Assembly: GCA_902775735.1 (NCBI GenBank)
Contig: CACYNH010000032.1
Coordinates: 1 to 41,162 of the forward strand
DNA: 41,162 bases
Direction of reading: 5' to 3'
Origin: an uncultured Erysipelotrichaceae bacterium
GTDB taxonomy: Bacteria > Bacillota_I > Bacilli_A > Erysipelotrichales > Erysipelotrichaceae
The position numbers were made by a program, and so were the translations under genes. Numbering within the stretch: the first letter of the stretch is position 1; each line of letters begins with the position of its first letter. Shown one piece after another: positions 7,868 to 16,454 of the stretch. The notes under the pieces were generated by a model. It saw only the letters and a program-made list of their open reading frames with translations. It was not told the origin of the DNA and ran no database searches.

Positions 7868-8923
7868 ATGAATGAACAGGAACTGCTGCACAGTCTGTAT
7901 GAACTGAATGAAACCGAGCTTTTCTACCGGGGATACCAGGAAAGCCGCAAAGATCCGGACGCTTTTCAGGAATGGATGAACAGCCTGGATATCGAAGCCT
8001 GCCTTGAAAAGCATCTGATTATTCCCGAACTGCCGCAGACGATGCCGCCTTCAATGCAGGACTCTTTCTTCTATTCCGACTCCGACGCCGGCATGGTCAT
8101 CCAGAAGCACAACTGCTATTCCCCTGCCTTTGACCATTTCCACACCTACTTCGAAGCCTTCTATGTCTATGAAGGCACCTGTGAACATGAAACAGGCGGA
8201 GAACAGCGGACACTGCAGATGGGGGATTTCTGCATTATCCCGCCCGGGGTTTCCCACCGGATCTCCGTGCAGAACCAGAGTATTGTCATTGTCATGATCC
8301 TCTCTTCCCAGGTCATCGAAAACACGTTCCGCAACCCGACCTATTACAAAGACAACACCTTATCGAGATTCTTCCTTAAGAACCTGCATTATTCCGGCAG
8401 CGATGAAAGTCTGCTGTTCCATACCGGCAATGATGAGGAATTAAAAAACATCCTGATTCAGATGATGCTCGAAAGCATCAACAAGTATCAGGAATATGAC
8501 GCGATTCTTTCCGCTTACTTCTCGTTATTCTTCGGCAAACTGCTCAGATATTACGAAAAAACCGTCAGCACGCCCGGAGAAAACAGGCGGCAGAATTCAG
8601 AAGCCTATGAAATCACCGCCTACATCCAGGAGCACCATACCGACATCACGCTTTCCAAAATCGCGGAAAGATGGCACTACACGCCGGAATACACATCCCG
8701 CTATATCCGCGAAACAACAGGAAGAACCTTCTCAGATATCCTGATTGAGGCAAGAATGAAACACGCGGTTTCCCTGCTCAAATCGACCAGCCTGCCGGTG
8801 TCGGAAATTGCCTACCAGGTCGGCTATGTCAATACCGAAAACTTCATCCGGACCTTCCGCAAAAGATACCAGACAACCCCGACCGGCTACCGGAAGGAAA
8901 ATATCAAGAGCTACGTTCTTTAA
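7868..8923 (+). CDS. AraC-family regulator with cupin sensor domain
   Basis: A 351-residue regulator. ATG 7868 is preferred over an upstream in-frame ATG at 7769 because GGTGGAGGT (7851-7859) precedes it. Residues about 75-155 form an AraC-binding cupin: HFHTYFEAFYVYEG and GDFCIIPPGVSHRISV are typical. The last 100 residues carry two helix-turn-helix motifs (ITLSKIAERWHYTPEYTSRYIRETTG and PVSEIAYQVGYVNTENFIRTFRKRYQTTPTGYR). It is divergent from the CUT2/GH78 operon and is the obvious candidate for its sugar-responsive activator. The inducer is unknown. Confidence 0.88.
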   Translation: MNEQELLHSLYELNETELFYRGYQESRKDPDAFQEWMNSLDIEACLEKHLIIPELPQTMPPSMQDSFFYSDSDAGMVIQKHNCYSPAFDHFHTYFEAFYVYEGTCEHETGGEQRTLQMGDFCIIPPGVSHRISVQNQSIVIVMILSSQVIENTFRNPTYYKDNTLSRFFLKNLHYSGSDESLLFHTGNDEELKNILIQMMLESINKYQEYDAILSAYFSLFFGKLLRYYEKTVSTPGENRRQNSEAYEITAYIQEHHTDITLSKIAERWHYTPEYTSRYIRETTGRTFSDILIEARMKHAVSLLKSTSLPVSEIAYQVGYVNTENFIRTFRKRYQTTPTGYRKENIKSYVL

Positions 8924-8936
8924 GACACCGGAAAAA

Positions 8937-8965
8937 CGCGGAAAGCACTATGCCTTCCGCGCTGT
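8937..8965. terminator. Shared hairpin terminator between convergent genes
   Basis: CGCGGAA (8937-8943) pairs with TTCCGCG (8955-8961), with an inner GC/GC pair, and is followed by CTGTCATTTTATT. It lies in the 46-nt gap between the rightward araC-type gene and the leftward MmgE/PrpD gene. The T-rich side favours the rightward gene. Confidence 0.6.
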
Positions 8966-8969
8966 CATT

Positions 8970-10262
8970 TTATTCAATTGTCAGTCTGTTATCCCTGAAT
9001 GTGAGAATCATGTTTCCTGATGAGGGATCTTCAATCAGACTGATCAGTTTTTCTGAAAGACCAAGTGCCTTTGCCTTTCTGATCACCTGATCCTTTGTCA
9101 TGGGCTTCTTTGAGGAGCCTGACGGCTGATCGCAGAAGACCGTTTCACTGCCCTGAGTCTCCTTCACTGTCACCCTTGCCATATCATCTGAATACGAACT
9201 GAGCGGAACGATCCTGATTTTCGCGATCAGGTCTTTTTCTTCTTCTGAAAGCTCAATTCTTTCTGATAAGGGCTGGTAGAGATTCACCGGATCCAGCAAT
9301 GCTCTTGCCGCAATGTAGGCAAGAGACACAAATCCTTCATACATAGTGGAAGGATATGGATTCTTTCCCAATAACGCGACTCTGTCCGAAACTTCCAGTG
9401 TCACTTCCTCAATGTCTCTGTGCGGTTTTAACTGTGACAGGCATTCAAGAACGCCGAATGAGATAAACCCATAGGGATACGGCTTGCAGGAGACTTCGCG
9501 TGAGGTGAGTGTCTCCCCAAGACCCTTCAGAGCTTCTTCATAAGCAGGATGATCTGTCACCAGGTTCACCATGCCCATCTTTCCTTCAAAGGAAGATGCG
9601 CTGCAGGTGAAGCCAAGGGACGCAAGCCTTGCGGCCTCATAGCCTTTTTCAGCGGCGATGGCAGGCATCCAGCTGCCGGCCATAGCGCCATGGGTTCCCC
9701 TGTTTCCTGAGATATACGAAGCTGCCAGTGCCAGAGCGTTTTCTGTCTGTATTCTGTCCAGCTTCAATAACCTTGCGCAGCCGGCCGCCGCTCCGATTAC
9801 ACCGCACACCGAAGTGGTATACCAGCCTTTTGAACCGTTTGTAAACAGGAGGACTCCCGTTCTGCACTCCGCTTCCATACCGATCATGAGAGCTTCCAGA
9901 AATTCATCCAATGTGACTTTCTGTGTTCTTGCGATTCCAAGCAAAGCGGAAGCCACAGGTCCGCATGGATGGGCGGTTGTGGCAAAATGGATATCATCAT
10001 ATGCCTGGATAGCGGAGGAGAAACAGTCGGTCCTGACGCAGCCAGCCGCAGAGAGCTTTTCATCTCTGCCCAGCGGCTGAAAGGCGCCGGGGTTTTCACA
10101 TTCCGCGTACTTTGCGGCAATGGAAACGGCGTTTTCCTTTGCGCCGCTGGATGTGACTGCCAGGTAATTCAGCAGGTAATATCTGTATTCTTCAGGAACT
10201 GTTTCTGCCTGAAAATCACAGACAAAGGAATCAAGTTTTCTGAAGAAACTCTTTTCTTCCAT
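8970..10262 (-). CDS. MmgE/PrpD family protein
   Basis: A 430-residue protein of the MmgE/PrpD superfamily, which includes 2-methylcitrate dehydratase, cis-aconitate decarboxylase and iminodisuccinate epimerase. Recognisable parts are AYDDIHFATTAHPCGPVASALLG near residues 87-109, GWYTTSVCGVIGAAAGCARLLKLD, GTHGAMAGSWMPAIAAEKGYEAARLASLGFTCS and the CKPYPYGFISFGVLECL loop. It is last in a five-gene operon; its ATG overlaps the previous stop by one base (TAATG), which implies translational coupling to the SDR before it. Dehydration or isomerisation of a hydroxyacid-like intermediate made by the two dehydrogenases is plausible. Substrate unknown. Confidence 0.82.
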   Translation of the reverse strand: MEEKSFFRKLDSFVCDFQAETVPEEYRYYLLNYLAVTSSGAKENAVSIAAKYAECENPGAFQPLGRDEKLSAAGCVRTDCFSSAIQAYDDIHFATTAHPCGPVASALLGIARTQKVTLDEFLEALMIGMEAECRTGVLLFTNGSKGWYTTSVCGVIGAAAGCARLLKLDRIQTENALALAASYISGNRGTHGAMAGSWMPAIAAEKGYEAARLASLGFTCSASSFEGKMGMVNLVTDHPAYEEALKGLGETLTSREVSCKPYPYGFISFGVLECLSQLKPHRDIEEVTLEVSDRVALLGKNPYPSTMYEGFVSLAYIAARALLDPVNLYQPLSERIELSEEEKDLIAKIRIVPLSSYSDDMARVTVKETQGSETVFCDQPSGSSKKPMTKDQVIRKAKALGLSEKLISLIEDPSSGNMILTFRDNRLTIE

Positions 10263-11026
10263 TACAGCTTTACCGGATAAATCGCCGCAAGACCGCCGTC
10301 CACCAGGATTTCGACACCGTTGACATAGGAGGATTCATCGGAGCCAAGGAAGACTGCGGCGTTGGCAATGTCTGAGACATGGCCTACCCTTCCCGCAGGA
10401 ATGAGTGTGGCTCTGTAGGCTCTGCGCTCCATTTCCTCTTCCTCGCTTCTGCCCAGTTCCTTGCCGGCCGCATCGGTGGGAATGATGCCCGGAGCGATCG
10501 CGTTGACGCGGATCTTTCTGTCTCTGAGTTCATTGGTCCATGTGTGGATGAATGACTTTTCAGCTGACTTGGCGGCGATATAGAGGGAGAAATCCTTTAA
10601 GCCAAGGGAGGCGGTGACGGAAGTGTTGAGGATGATTGTGGAGCCTTCCTTCATGAGCGGCAGGCATGCCTGGACTGTGAAATAGCTGCCAAGCACGTTT
10701 GTGTGCATGACTCTGTCGAATTCTTTTTCGGTGACGTCAGTCAGAGAGACATAGTTGCCGACGCCGGCGTTGCATATCACAATATCCGCCTGACCGCGCT
10801 CTTCTCTGATTTTTTCAGCGACCCTTAACATGTCTTCTTTGTTTCCCACATCCGCGGACATATAGCCGCAATTCGGGCCGATGGCCGCGCAGGCTTCCTG
10901 CAGTTTGTTTTCACGTCTTCCTGTGATGTAGACATAGGCGCCTTCTTTTGTGTACTGTTTTGCGATCTCAAGGCCGATGCCTGTGCCGCCGCCTGTGATT
11001 AATGCTGTTTTTCCTTCAAGTCTCAT
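10262..11026 (-). CDS. Short-chain dehydrogenase/reductase (classical SDR)
   Basis: A 254-residue classical SDR. The ATG at 11026 is chosen because GAGGAAAATC precedes it; an in-frame ATG at 11038 overlaps that ribosome-binding site. TGGGTGIG is the cofactor-binding glycine motif, NAG follows strand 4 (ICNAGVGNYVS), and the catalytic set is Ser in LNTSVTASLG, then YIAAK (YxxxK). The C-terminus VNGVEILVDGGLAAIYPVKL is typical. It oxidises or reduces an alcohol/ketone using NAD(P). It lies between another SDR and MmgE/PrpD in one operon, coupled to the latter by a TAATG overlap. Confidence 0.88.
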   Translation of the reverse strand: MRLEGKTALITGGGTGIGLEIAKQYTKEGAYVYITGRRENKLQEACAAIGPNCGYMSADVGNKEDMLRVAEKIREERGQADIVICNAGVGNYVSLTDVTEKEFDRVMHTNVLGSYFTVQACLPLMKEGSTIILNTSVTASLGLKDFSLYIAAKSAEKSFIHTWTNELRDRKIRVNAIAPGIIPTDAAGKELGRSEEEEMERRAYRATLIPAGRVGHVSDIANAAVFLGSDESSYVNGVEILVDGGLAAIYPVKL

Positions 11027-11052
11027 GATTTTCCTCATTCTCTAATGGTCGA

Positions 11053-11070
11053 AGCCCGGATCATCGGGCT
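11053..11070. promoter_or_regulatory. Intercistronic hairpin between the two SDR genes
   Basis: AGCCCG and CGGGCT form a perfect 6-bp stem around GATCAT in the 67-nt gap. No T-tract follows on either strand, so a processing or mRNA-stability element is more likely than a terminator. Confidence 0.45.
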
Positions 11071-11093
11071 ACGATGCGGTTATGACTGTCTGA

Positions 11094-11924
11094 TTATTCC
11101 TGCGGCTGAAGCGGACCGTAGAAATAAGAGGATGTGGAGCCGCCGTCGATGAGGATGGTGGAGCCGGTGATGAACGCGCCTCTTTCGCTCATGAGCAGTT
11201 CAGCGACATTGGCCACTTCATCGGCTGTGCCGGGTCTGCCGGCCGGGCACTTCGCGAACATGTTCTTATAGAAGTCTCCTCTGGGACCGTTGAATTCATC
11301 GATGGCGAGCGGCGTGACGATGATGCCGGGAGCGATGTCGTTGATTCTCGCTCCTCTTTCGCCCCATCTGACCGCCTCATACATGACTCTCTTTTCATTG
11401 CAGCGTTTGGCCAGCTGGTAGGCGTGCAGGGAATCCCTGACATTTTCCGGCTGCAGGATATCAAGCTTGAGCAGATCTTCCGTCGGGGCTGTGGCCAGGT
11501 ATCTGTCCTGCTCCGCTGTTAAGGCAGGCATTCTCCAGCCGGACTGGGAGGAGATGGTGACGCCTGTGCCGCCTTCGGCGATGACTTTGCCGACTTCTTC
11601 AAGAAGGACCGCTGTTCCGTACAGATCAACTTTCAGGACTGCTTCAACCGGCGCCTGGCTCGGGGAAACGCCCGCTGCGTTGACAAGCATTTTAATAGGT
11701 CCGAATTCCTGCGCCTTGTTAATAAGATTGACGATGGAATCACGGGAAGAAAGATCCATTTCCATGGCATAAGTGTCGAAGCCAGCTTCCGTCATGATTT
11801 TCGCGATCGCTTCGGCGTTGGCCGGATTCTTGTCACCGATAACGATTTTTTTGCCGAAACCCACACGTCTTGCGATGGCCATGCCGATCTGGCCGGCACC
11901 TGTAAGAATCAATACATCTTTCAT
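11094..11924 (-). CDS. SDR-family oxidoreductase with an insertion before the active Tyr
   Basis: A 276-residue Rossmann protein. LILTGAGQIGMAIARR gives the nucleotide-binding motif and LVNAAGVSPSQAPVEAV the NAG-like motif. SSQSGWRMP holds the catalytic Ser, and AYQLAKR holds the YxxxK pair, but about 45 residues separate Ser and Tyr instead of the usual 13, because of an insert (LTAEQDRYLATAPTEDLLKLDIL). INDIAPGIIVTPL and FITGSTILIDGGS are conventional. The insert probably shapes a substrate lid. AAGGAGAG precedes the ATG. Third gene of the operon. Confidence 0.85.
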   Translation of the reverse strand: MKDVLILTGAGQIGMAIARRVGFGKKIVIGDKNPANAEAIAKIMTEAGFDTYAMEMDLSSRDSIVNLINKAQEFGPIKMLVNAAGVSPSQAPVEAVLKVDLYGTAVLLEEVGKVIAEGGTGVTISSQSGWRMPALTAEQDRYLATAPTEDLLKLDILQPENVRDSLHAYQLAKRCNEKRVMYEAVRWGERGARINDIAPGIIVTPLAIDEFNGPRGDFYKNMFAKCPAGRPGTADEVANVAELLMSERGAFITGSTILIDGGSTSSYFYGPLQPQE

Positions 11925-11945
11925 TTTCTGTTCTCTCCTTTTCTG

Positions 11946-12293
11946 TTACTTTTCAATTGTGACTGTTAACGGTTCCCCTGCCTTTTTCAGGATTTCAGAG
12001 AATTCCGGATCAACTGCTGTCCCAAGATAAGTGATTGTCCAGGGTGAAATGTCGGCTGCCCGGTAGTTGAGGCAGAAGACATTCCAGCCGGCGTAGTAGT
12101 AGATGCCGTTTTCGGCTGTCTTTGAAATCTGTCTGCTGTCATTGACAGGTTTTACCGGAAGTTCACTGACGAATTCGACATCGCCGTTGCGTCTGAATTC
12201 CATGGTCATGGGCAGCTGCTTTTCGATGTCTTTGAGGGTTGTGCTGTCTTCTGTGTCAACGGCATATGCCTTATTGTTCAGAATGATTTTCAT
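11946..12293 (-). CDS. Cyclophilin-like fold protein
   Basis: About 115 residues from ATG 12293, which lies 2 nt after the preceding stop; the open frame reaches further upstream but would overlap that gene. It begins MKIILNNKAYAVDTEDSTTLKDIEKQLPMTM and contains NGIYYYAGWNVFCLNY followed by ITYLGTAVD, the pattern of the small bacterial cyclophilin-like beta-barrel family. Members of this family are generally uncharacterised and are not shown to be prolyl isomerases. No separate Shine-Dalgarno site is visible, so it is probably translated by coupling to the SnoaL-like gene. Confidence 0.75.
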   Translation of the reverse strand: MKIILNNKAYAVDTEDSTTLKDIEKQLPMTMEFRRNGDVEFVSELPVKPVNDSRQISKTAENGIYYYAGWNVFCLNYRAADISPWTITYLGTAVDPEFSEILKKAGEPLTVTIEK

Positions 12294-12295
12294 GT

Positions 12296-12670
12296 TCAGT
12301 ATGTGGAAGCGACGGACTTTGTCATCTTCCAGACTCCTTCCTTTTTTACAAATTCGCAATCAAGGCGAAGCGGCCAGACATGTTTCCCGCCGCCGTAGAC
12401 GGCTGCCTCCACTCTTGTATCGCCTCTGAGCGCTGCTGTATCGCCATGGATGTTCACGGTTTCCCTTTCATGTCTGCACCAGTAGTAGTTCAGGGTGCCG
12501 TCAAGAACCGCGTCGAAGTATTCCTGCCGGTTCATGCGGACGCCGGTCATGTGCACAAGCACATAGCTTTCATCCAGATACTTCTTTAGATATTCTGTGT
12601 CTTTGCGGATTTCACCGTCATACATTGCCTCATAGCAGGCAATGATCTGTTCTCTGTCACTCTGCGGCAT
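12296..12670 (-). CDS. SnoaL/NTF2-like (DUF4440-type) protein
   Basis: A 124-residue protein with the NTF2-like cone fold pattern: an N-terminal helix pair (DREQIIACYEAMYDGEIRKDTEYLKKYLDESYVLVH), the NRQEYFDAVLDGTLNYY segment and a final sheet ending GVWKMTKSVASTY. The family contains isomerases, dehydratases and ligand-binding proteins; no catalytic His/Asp pair can be assigned with confidence here. It is the first gene of the leftward five-gene operon. AGAGGAAAG precedes the ATG. It is divergent from the pepF-like gene. Confidence 0.75.
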   Translation of the reverse strand: MPQSDREQIIACYEAMYDGEIRKDTEYLKKYLDESYVLVHMTGVRMNRQEYFDAVLDGTLNYYWCRHERETVNIHGDTAALRGDTRVEAAVYGGGKHVWPLRLDCEFVKKEGVWKMTKSVASTY

Positions 12671-12791
12671 TTTTTCTTTCCTCTTACAGTTTTATGGTAA
12701 TCAGCCAAACGAAGTTGAACAATTTCACTTTCAGAACGGTTGGATAAGTTTTTCTGATGAATGCGCTGAGACAGTAGACAACAGGAAGTCA

Positions 12792-12800
12792 TGGTATAAT
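12792..12800 (+). promoter_or_regulatory. Extended -10 promoter of the oligopeptidase gene
   Basis: TGGTATAAT is a consensus -10 with the TGn extension, 27 nt before the ATG at 12828. The best -35 (TAGACA, 12775-12780) would be only 14 nt away, so the extended -10 probably carries the promoter. Confidence 0.65.
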
Positions 12801-12827
12801 GCCGTACAGAAACAGGAGATTTATACA

Positions 12828-14582
12828 ATGAATAAAGAATGGTCACTTGAGAAACTGTACAAGAGTTACGATGATCCTAAATTCGCCGCCGATGAAGCGG
12901 AACTGGATCAGCTGATCAGAGAGTCCGCCGCCCTTGCGGAAGATCTTTCCGGAGAGCCGAAGGATGTTCTGAGAAAGATGATTGAAATCAGCCAGAAGCT
13001 TGAGGCAAAAGCGCATACACTGTTCTCTTTTGCCGGTCTGAGCCAGGCGGTCAATACAAATGACGCCAGAGCGGCTGCGATTCAGGGAAGGCTGTCGCGC
13101 AAACTGAGCGCTCTGGCTGCTCCGAAGACAGCGATGACACAGTATATCGCAAAGATCGATGACCTGCAGGCGGTGATCGATTCCGATGAACTTCTCAAAG
13201 AACATGAATTCTATTTAAACAACATCAAAGAAAGCGCGAAGTATACTCTTTCTCCGGAAGTGGAAAACGCGATCAGTCTCTATGAGATTTCCGGCTCTTC
13301 CGCCTGGAGCGATCTGCAGAGCTATCTGACCGCGACTGTACCGGTGGAATATGAAGGCGGCACGACCACCCTTTCCGACATCAGAAACAAAGCCTATGAT
13401 CCCGATCCCGCAGTCAGAAAGAGCGCTTATGAAGCGGAGCTGAAAGCCTATGACAGAATCAAGGATGGCATTGCCTTCTCACTCAACTCCATCAAAATGG
13501 AAGTGCTCTCGCACTGTCAGTTAAGAGGCTATGAATCGCCTCTTGATGAAACACTGAAACAGGCGCACATGAAGAGAGAAACTCTCGACGCCCTGCTTGG
13601 GGCGATGGATGAATATCTGCCGAAGTTCTGGGAATATATGAAAGCCAAGGCAAAGCTGCTGGGCTATGAAAACGGTCTTCCCTTCTATGAGATGTTCGCT
13701 CCGCTGGAAGGCAATGACAAAAAATATACAACCGAACAGGCAAGGGGTTTCCTGGTGGAACTGTTCTCCACCTTTGACCAGGAAGAAACCGACATGATCG
13801 CAAGAGCGTTCGATGAATCCTGGATTGACTTCTATCCCCATGAAGGAAAAGTCGGCGGCGCCTTCTGCGCGGAAATGCCGACCATCAAGGAAAGCAGAAT
13901 CCTGACCAACTATGACGGGACACTCGGCGATATCGTCACCCTGGCCCACGAACTCGGTCACGCCTTCCACAACCACTGCTTAAGAGACAACTCCATCCTC
14001 AACCTGGACGTCTCGATGCCGGTCGCTGAAACCGCCTCCACATTCAATGAAGTGGTCGCGATGAACGCGGCGATCAAAGCGGAAACAGATCCCATTGCCA
14101 GACGCGCATTGATTGAAAGCCAGCTGTCCGACGCCAACCAGATCATCTGCGATATCTATTCCAGATATCTCTTTGAAACGGCTGTCTTTGAAAACAGGGA
14201 AAAGGAATTCATGTTCGCTGACCAGCTGTGTGAGATCATGCTGGAAGCGCAGAAGAAAGCCTATGGCGACGGTCTTGACCACAGCTGCCTGCATCCTTAC
14301 ATGTGGGCCTGCAAGTCCCATTACTACAGCGGAAACCTGAGCTTCTACAACTTCCCGTACGCTTTCGGCGGTCTGTTCTCGAGAGGCCTTTACGCGAAGT
14401 ATCTGGAAGAAGGTCCTTCCTTCGTGCCGCTTTACAAGAAACTGCTCAAAGCGACCGGAACCACCACGGTCGAAGGCGCTGCGGCAGTTGCCGGCATTGA
14501 CCTGACTGACAAAAACTTCTGGAGAGCTTCCTTACAGATCCTCGCCGATGAAATCGATGAGTTCATTGAACTCTGCAAATAA
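12828..14582 (+). CDS. pepF: M3-family oligoendopeptidase (PepF-like)
   Basis: A 584-residue zinc metallopeptidase. ATG 12828 has AACAGGAGA just upstream and follows an extended -10; the longer open frame starts inside the divergent gene. HELGHAFHNH (H374-E375-H378) is the M3 zinc-binding HExxH, followed by the ETASTFNEVV stretch that supplies the third Glu ligand. The N-terminal half (SQKLEAKAHTLFSFAGLSQAVNTND, LDETLKQAHMKRETLDALL) is the helical M3 cap. It is cytoplasmic with no signal peptide and would trim oligopeptides. It is a stand-alone gene ended by a terminator shared with the convergent gene. Confidence 0.92.
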   Translation: MNKEWSLEKLYKSYDDPKFAADEAELDQLIRESAALAEDLSGEPKDVLRKMIEISQKLEAKAHTLFSFAGLSQAVNTNDARAAAIQGRLSRKLSALAAPKTAMTQYIAKIDDLQAVIDSDELLKEHEFYLNNIKESAKYTLSPEVENAISLYEISGSSAWSDLQSYLTATVPVEYEGGTTTLSDIRNKAYDPDPAVRKSAYEAELKAYDRIKDGIAFSLNSIKMEVLSHCQLRGYESPLDETLKQAHMKRETLDALLGAMDEYLPKFWEYMKAKAKLLGYENGLPFYEMFAPLEGNDKKYTTEQARGFLVELFSTFDQEETDMIARAFDESWIDFYPHEGKVGGAFCAEMPTIKESRILTNYDGTLGDIVTLAHELGHAFHNHCLRDNSILNLDVSMPVAETASTFNEVVAMNAAIKAETDPIARRALIESQLSDANQIICDIYSRYLFETAVFENREKEFMFADQLCEIMLEAQKKAYGDGLDHSCLHPYMWACKSHYYSGNLSFYNFPYAFGGLFSRGLYAKYLEEGPSFVPLYKKLLKATGTTTVEGAAAVAGIDLTDKNFWRASLQILADEIDEFIELCK

Positions 14583-14596
14583 GCCCTAATACAATG

Positions 14597-14630
14597 ACAG
14601 GCCCCGGAATTTTCCGGAGCCTGTTTTCTT
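14597..14630. terminator. Rho-independent terminator between convergent genes
   Basis: ACAGGCCCCGGA (14597-14608) pairs with TCCGGAGCCTGT (14613-14624) with one mismatch, followed by TTTTCTT. It ends the pepF-like gene and overlaps the last codons of the convergent oxidoreductase. Confidence 0.85.
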
Positions 14631-15984
14631 ATCTTTTCTTTTTGCCTGCTTTGCCGATCACGGCTTTATACGGCATGACCATGCCTTCGGTCATCCTTCC
14701 GCCGATCTTCTTTCTGAGCTTCTGGTTTCTCATCATTCCCCCGACCAGGTACATCGCGGCTGTTTTTGCCTTGTGTTTCTGCGGGAAGGAATCATAGAAT
14801 CCGTTTTTCTTATAGAATTCATGATCCGCTTTCATGAGTCCCTGCATCTGGTAAATCAGATCACGGAAGATGGTAAGACCTCCCACGCCCCAGAAACTCT
14901 TGGGCGGCTGGTATTGATGCAGCACAGCGTAGCCGAGTCTGGCGGCCATCTGATCCGTTTCATGATCCGGATCATTTTCAGAACATGCGACGCCGGCCAG
15001 GAAATTGCCGCCGACTTCCGCCCTTGCCTCAATGACATTGAGCAGGTTTCTTTCTTCGCTTAATTCACCATCGATGAGATAGGCGACCGGTTTGCCCATG
15101 GTCACGGTCCTGTGACCGTTGCAGAACTGGCGGTCATCGTAAAGCTTGAATCTGTATCCCATCGAATGGTCTTTGATTTCAAAGGCATAGACAGTCGCGT
15201 CGGCGGTCTGGATGTTTTCCCTTAAGAAGGAGTCAAAGCCATCCTTGTAAATGCACCTGCCGTCCGCGGCGCAGTTAAAGCAGCCAAGGCAGCCTCCGGC
15301 AAACGGGAATTCCCTGAGATTGACAGTCTTTGTGTGCATCGGCACTTTCTTTTCAAAGCGCTCAATCATGGATTTCAGACGCACAGAGTTTTCATCATAA
15401 TCTGCCACAATCACACAGGTGCCTGTCTTATGGACCGCTTCTTCGTTCGCAGCGGAAGCTGCTTTGAGCTCTTTATGTGTTTCTCTGACTGCCGGCGGTT
15501 CGTAACAGCCGTTCTCCATATTCCATATGACATAGTGGAAGAAGGCTTCGGCTTCCTTCTGCCCCTTCTCTTTCATGAGATCTTCCATGTCAGCGGAAAG
15601 GCCCTTGATGTATTTCAGTCCCATGTCATCGCAGTTGTCCTCAATGAACTGATGGGCGGTGGTGTCATAGAAATGCTTGGAGGTGGTCAGCTGGGTGGCG
15701 TACTTTCCTTTGAGGATCTCTCCGTGTTCCTTCATGAGTTCGATGAATCTGTGCAGCTGGGAAGGCACAAGGAATGTGTAGACCGGATAGCAGAAAAGAA
15801 TCAGGTCCGCTTTTTTCAAAGCTTCTTCACAGACTGAAAAATCCTTTTCATACTGTCTGATTCTCTGGGAAACATCGAGTGTCTGAAATGAGATGTGGGG
15901 GAACAGTTTTTCAATATATAAAACCGTCTGCAGGGTAATGCTGTCTTTGCCAGATGGCGAGCCGTTTAAAACCAGTACGTTCAT
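14629..15984 (-). CDS. Tandem flavodoxin-fold NAD(P)H oxidoreductase
   Basis: A 451-residue protein from ATG 15984, which has CAGGAGA upstream; the open frame continues 17 codons further without such a site. Residues 1-170 are a flavodoxin-like domain opening MNVLVLNGSPSGKDSITLQT (FMN phosphate loop) with LFCYPVYTFLVPSQLHRFIE. Residues about 190-330 form a second such domain: CVIVADYDENS, then GGCLGCFNCAADGRCIYKDGF, a Cys cluster seen in iron-sulfur or azoreductase-like flavoproteins. The last 100 residues are basic and helical. Reduction of quinones, nitro compounds or metals is plausible. A two-domain fusion of this sort is uncommon compared with the usual ~180-residue single-domain enzymes. 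Confidence 0.75.
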   Translation of the reverse strand: MNVLVLNGSPSGKDSITLQTVLYIEKLFPHISFQTLDVSQRIRQYEKDFSVCEEALKKADLILFCYPVYTFLVPSQLHRFIELMKEHGEILKGKYATQLTTSKHFYDTTAHQFIEDNCDDMGLKYIKGLSADMEDLMKEKGQKEAEAFFHYVIWNMENGCYEPPAVRETHKELKAASAANEEAVHKTGTCVIVADYDENSVRLKSMIERFEKKVPMHTKTVNLREFPFAGGCLGCFNCAADGRCIYKDGFDSFLRENIQTADATVYAFEIKDHSMGYRFKLYDDRQFCNGHRTVTMGKPVAYLIDGELSEERNLLNVIEARAEVGGNFLAGVACSENDPDHETDQMAARLGYAVLHQYQPPKSFWGVGGLTIFRDLIYQMQGLMKADHEFYKKNGFYDSFPQKHKAKTAAMYLVGGMMRNQKLRKKIGGRMTEGMVMPYKAVIGKAGKKKR

Positions 15985-16144
15985 ATCAGTCTCCTGTTTT
16001 GTCGGTGGATTATTATTTTTAGATGAATGATTCATCTATATTGTAACGGCTGACATGGCTGTATGGCAAAGAAAAACAGGATTTCCGGACTATGGAAACC
16101 CTGCATGTGAATGACTCTGTTACTGATTTTCAGCAGAATGACGG

Positions 16145-16441
16145 CTATTTCAGACCATCCATCTTCTTGTATATATCATCGCGTGAACCGGCAGGAAGCG
16201 TGGAAATCACGACAATCCGGCCATTAATCAAAGCATATACAATTCTGTATCCGCCAAGCCGTATCCGATAATAGTCGTTCCTTTTTCCTTTGATTTTCTT
16301 CACGTCCACCTGTTCAGTGTGATCGCCGGTCAGCAGCTTTCTGACAGCCTGCTCATACTGTTTGCGAACATTTTCATGATCCTTCAGGAATTTGTCAGCT
16401 GCTTTAGTACACTGTATCTCATAGTATTTTTCCTTTTCCAC
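16145..16441 (-). CDS. RelE/ParE-type toxin
   Basis: A 98-residue protein starting at GTG 16441, 13 nt after the antitoxin stop. KAADKFLKDHENVRKQYEQAVRKLL, then VDVKKIKGKRNDYYRIRLGGYRIVYALINGRIVVIS, matches the RelE/ParE beta-sheet core (G-x-x-Y-R-I-x-Y/V motif). RelE-like members cleave mRNA on the ribosome and ParE-like ones poison gyrase; the sequence does not decide between them. It forms an operon with the RHH-type antitoxin upstream. Confidence 0.85.
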   Translation of the reverse strand: MEKEKYYEIQCTKAADKFLKDHENVRKQYEQAVRKLLTGDHTEQVDVKKIKGKRNDYYRIRLGGYRIVYALINGRIVVISTLPAGSRDDIYKKMDGLK

Positions 16442-16454
16442 GGCAATTCCCCGC

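Noticed and set aside
11946..12293. Peptidyl-prolyl isomerase annotation for the cyclophilin-like protein
   Set aside because: The small bacterial cyclophilin-like family lacks the active-site residues of true cyclophilins and is not shown to have the activity.
12296..12670. Bile-acid 7-dehydratase (BaiE) identity for the SnoaL-like protein, which would make the operon a bai-type cluster
   Set aside because: Both share the NTF2 fold, but the catalytic Tyr/Asp/His pattern could not be aligned, and baiB, baiCD, baiF and baiG homologues are absent.
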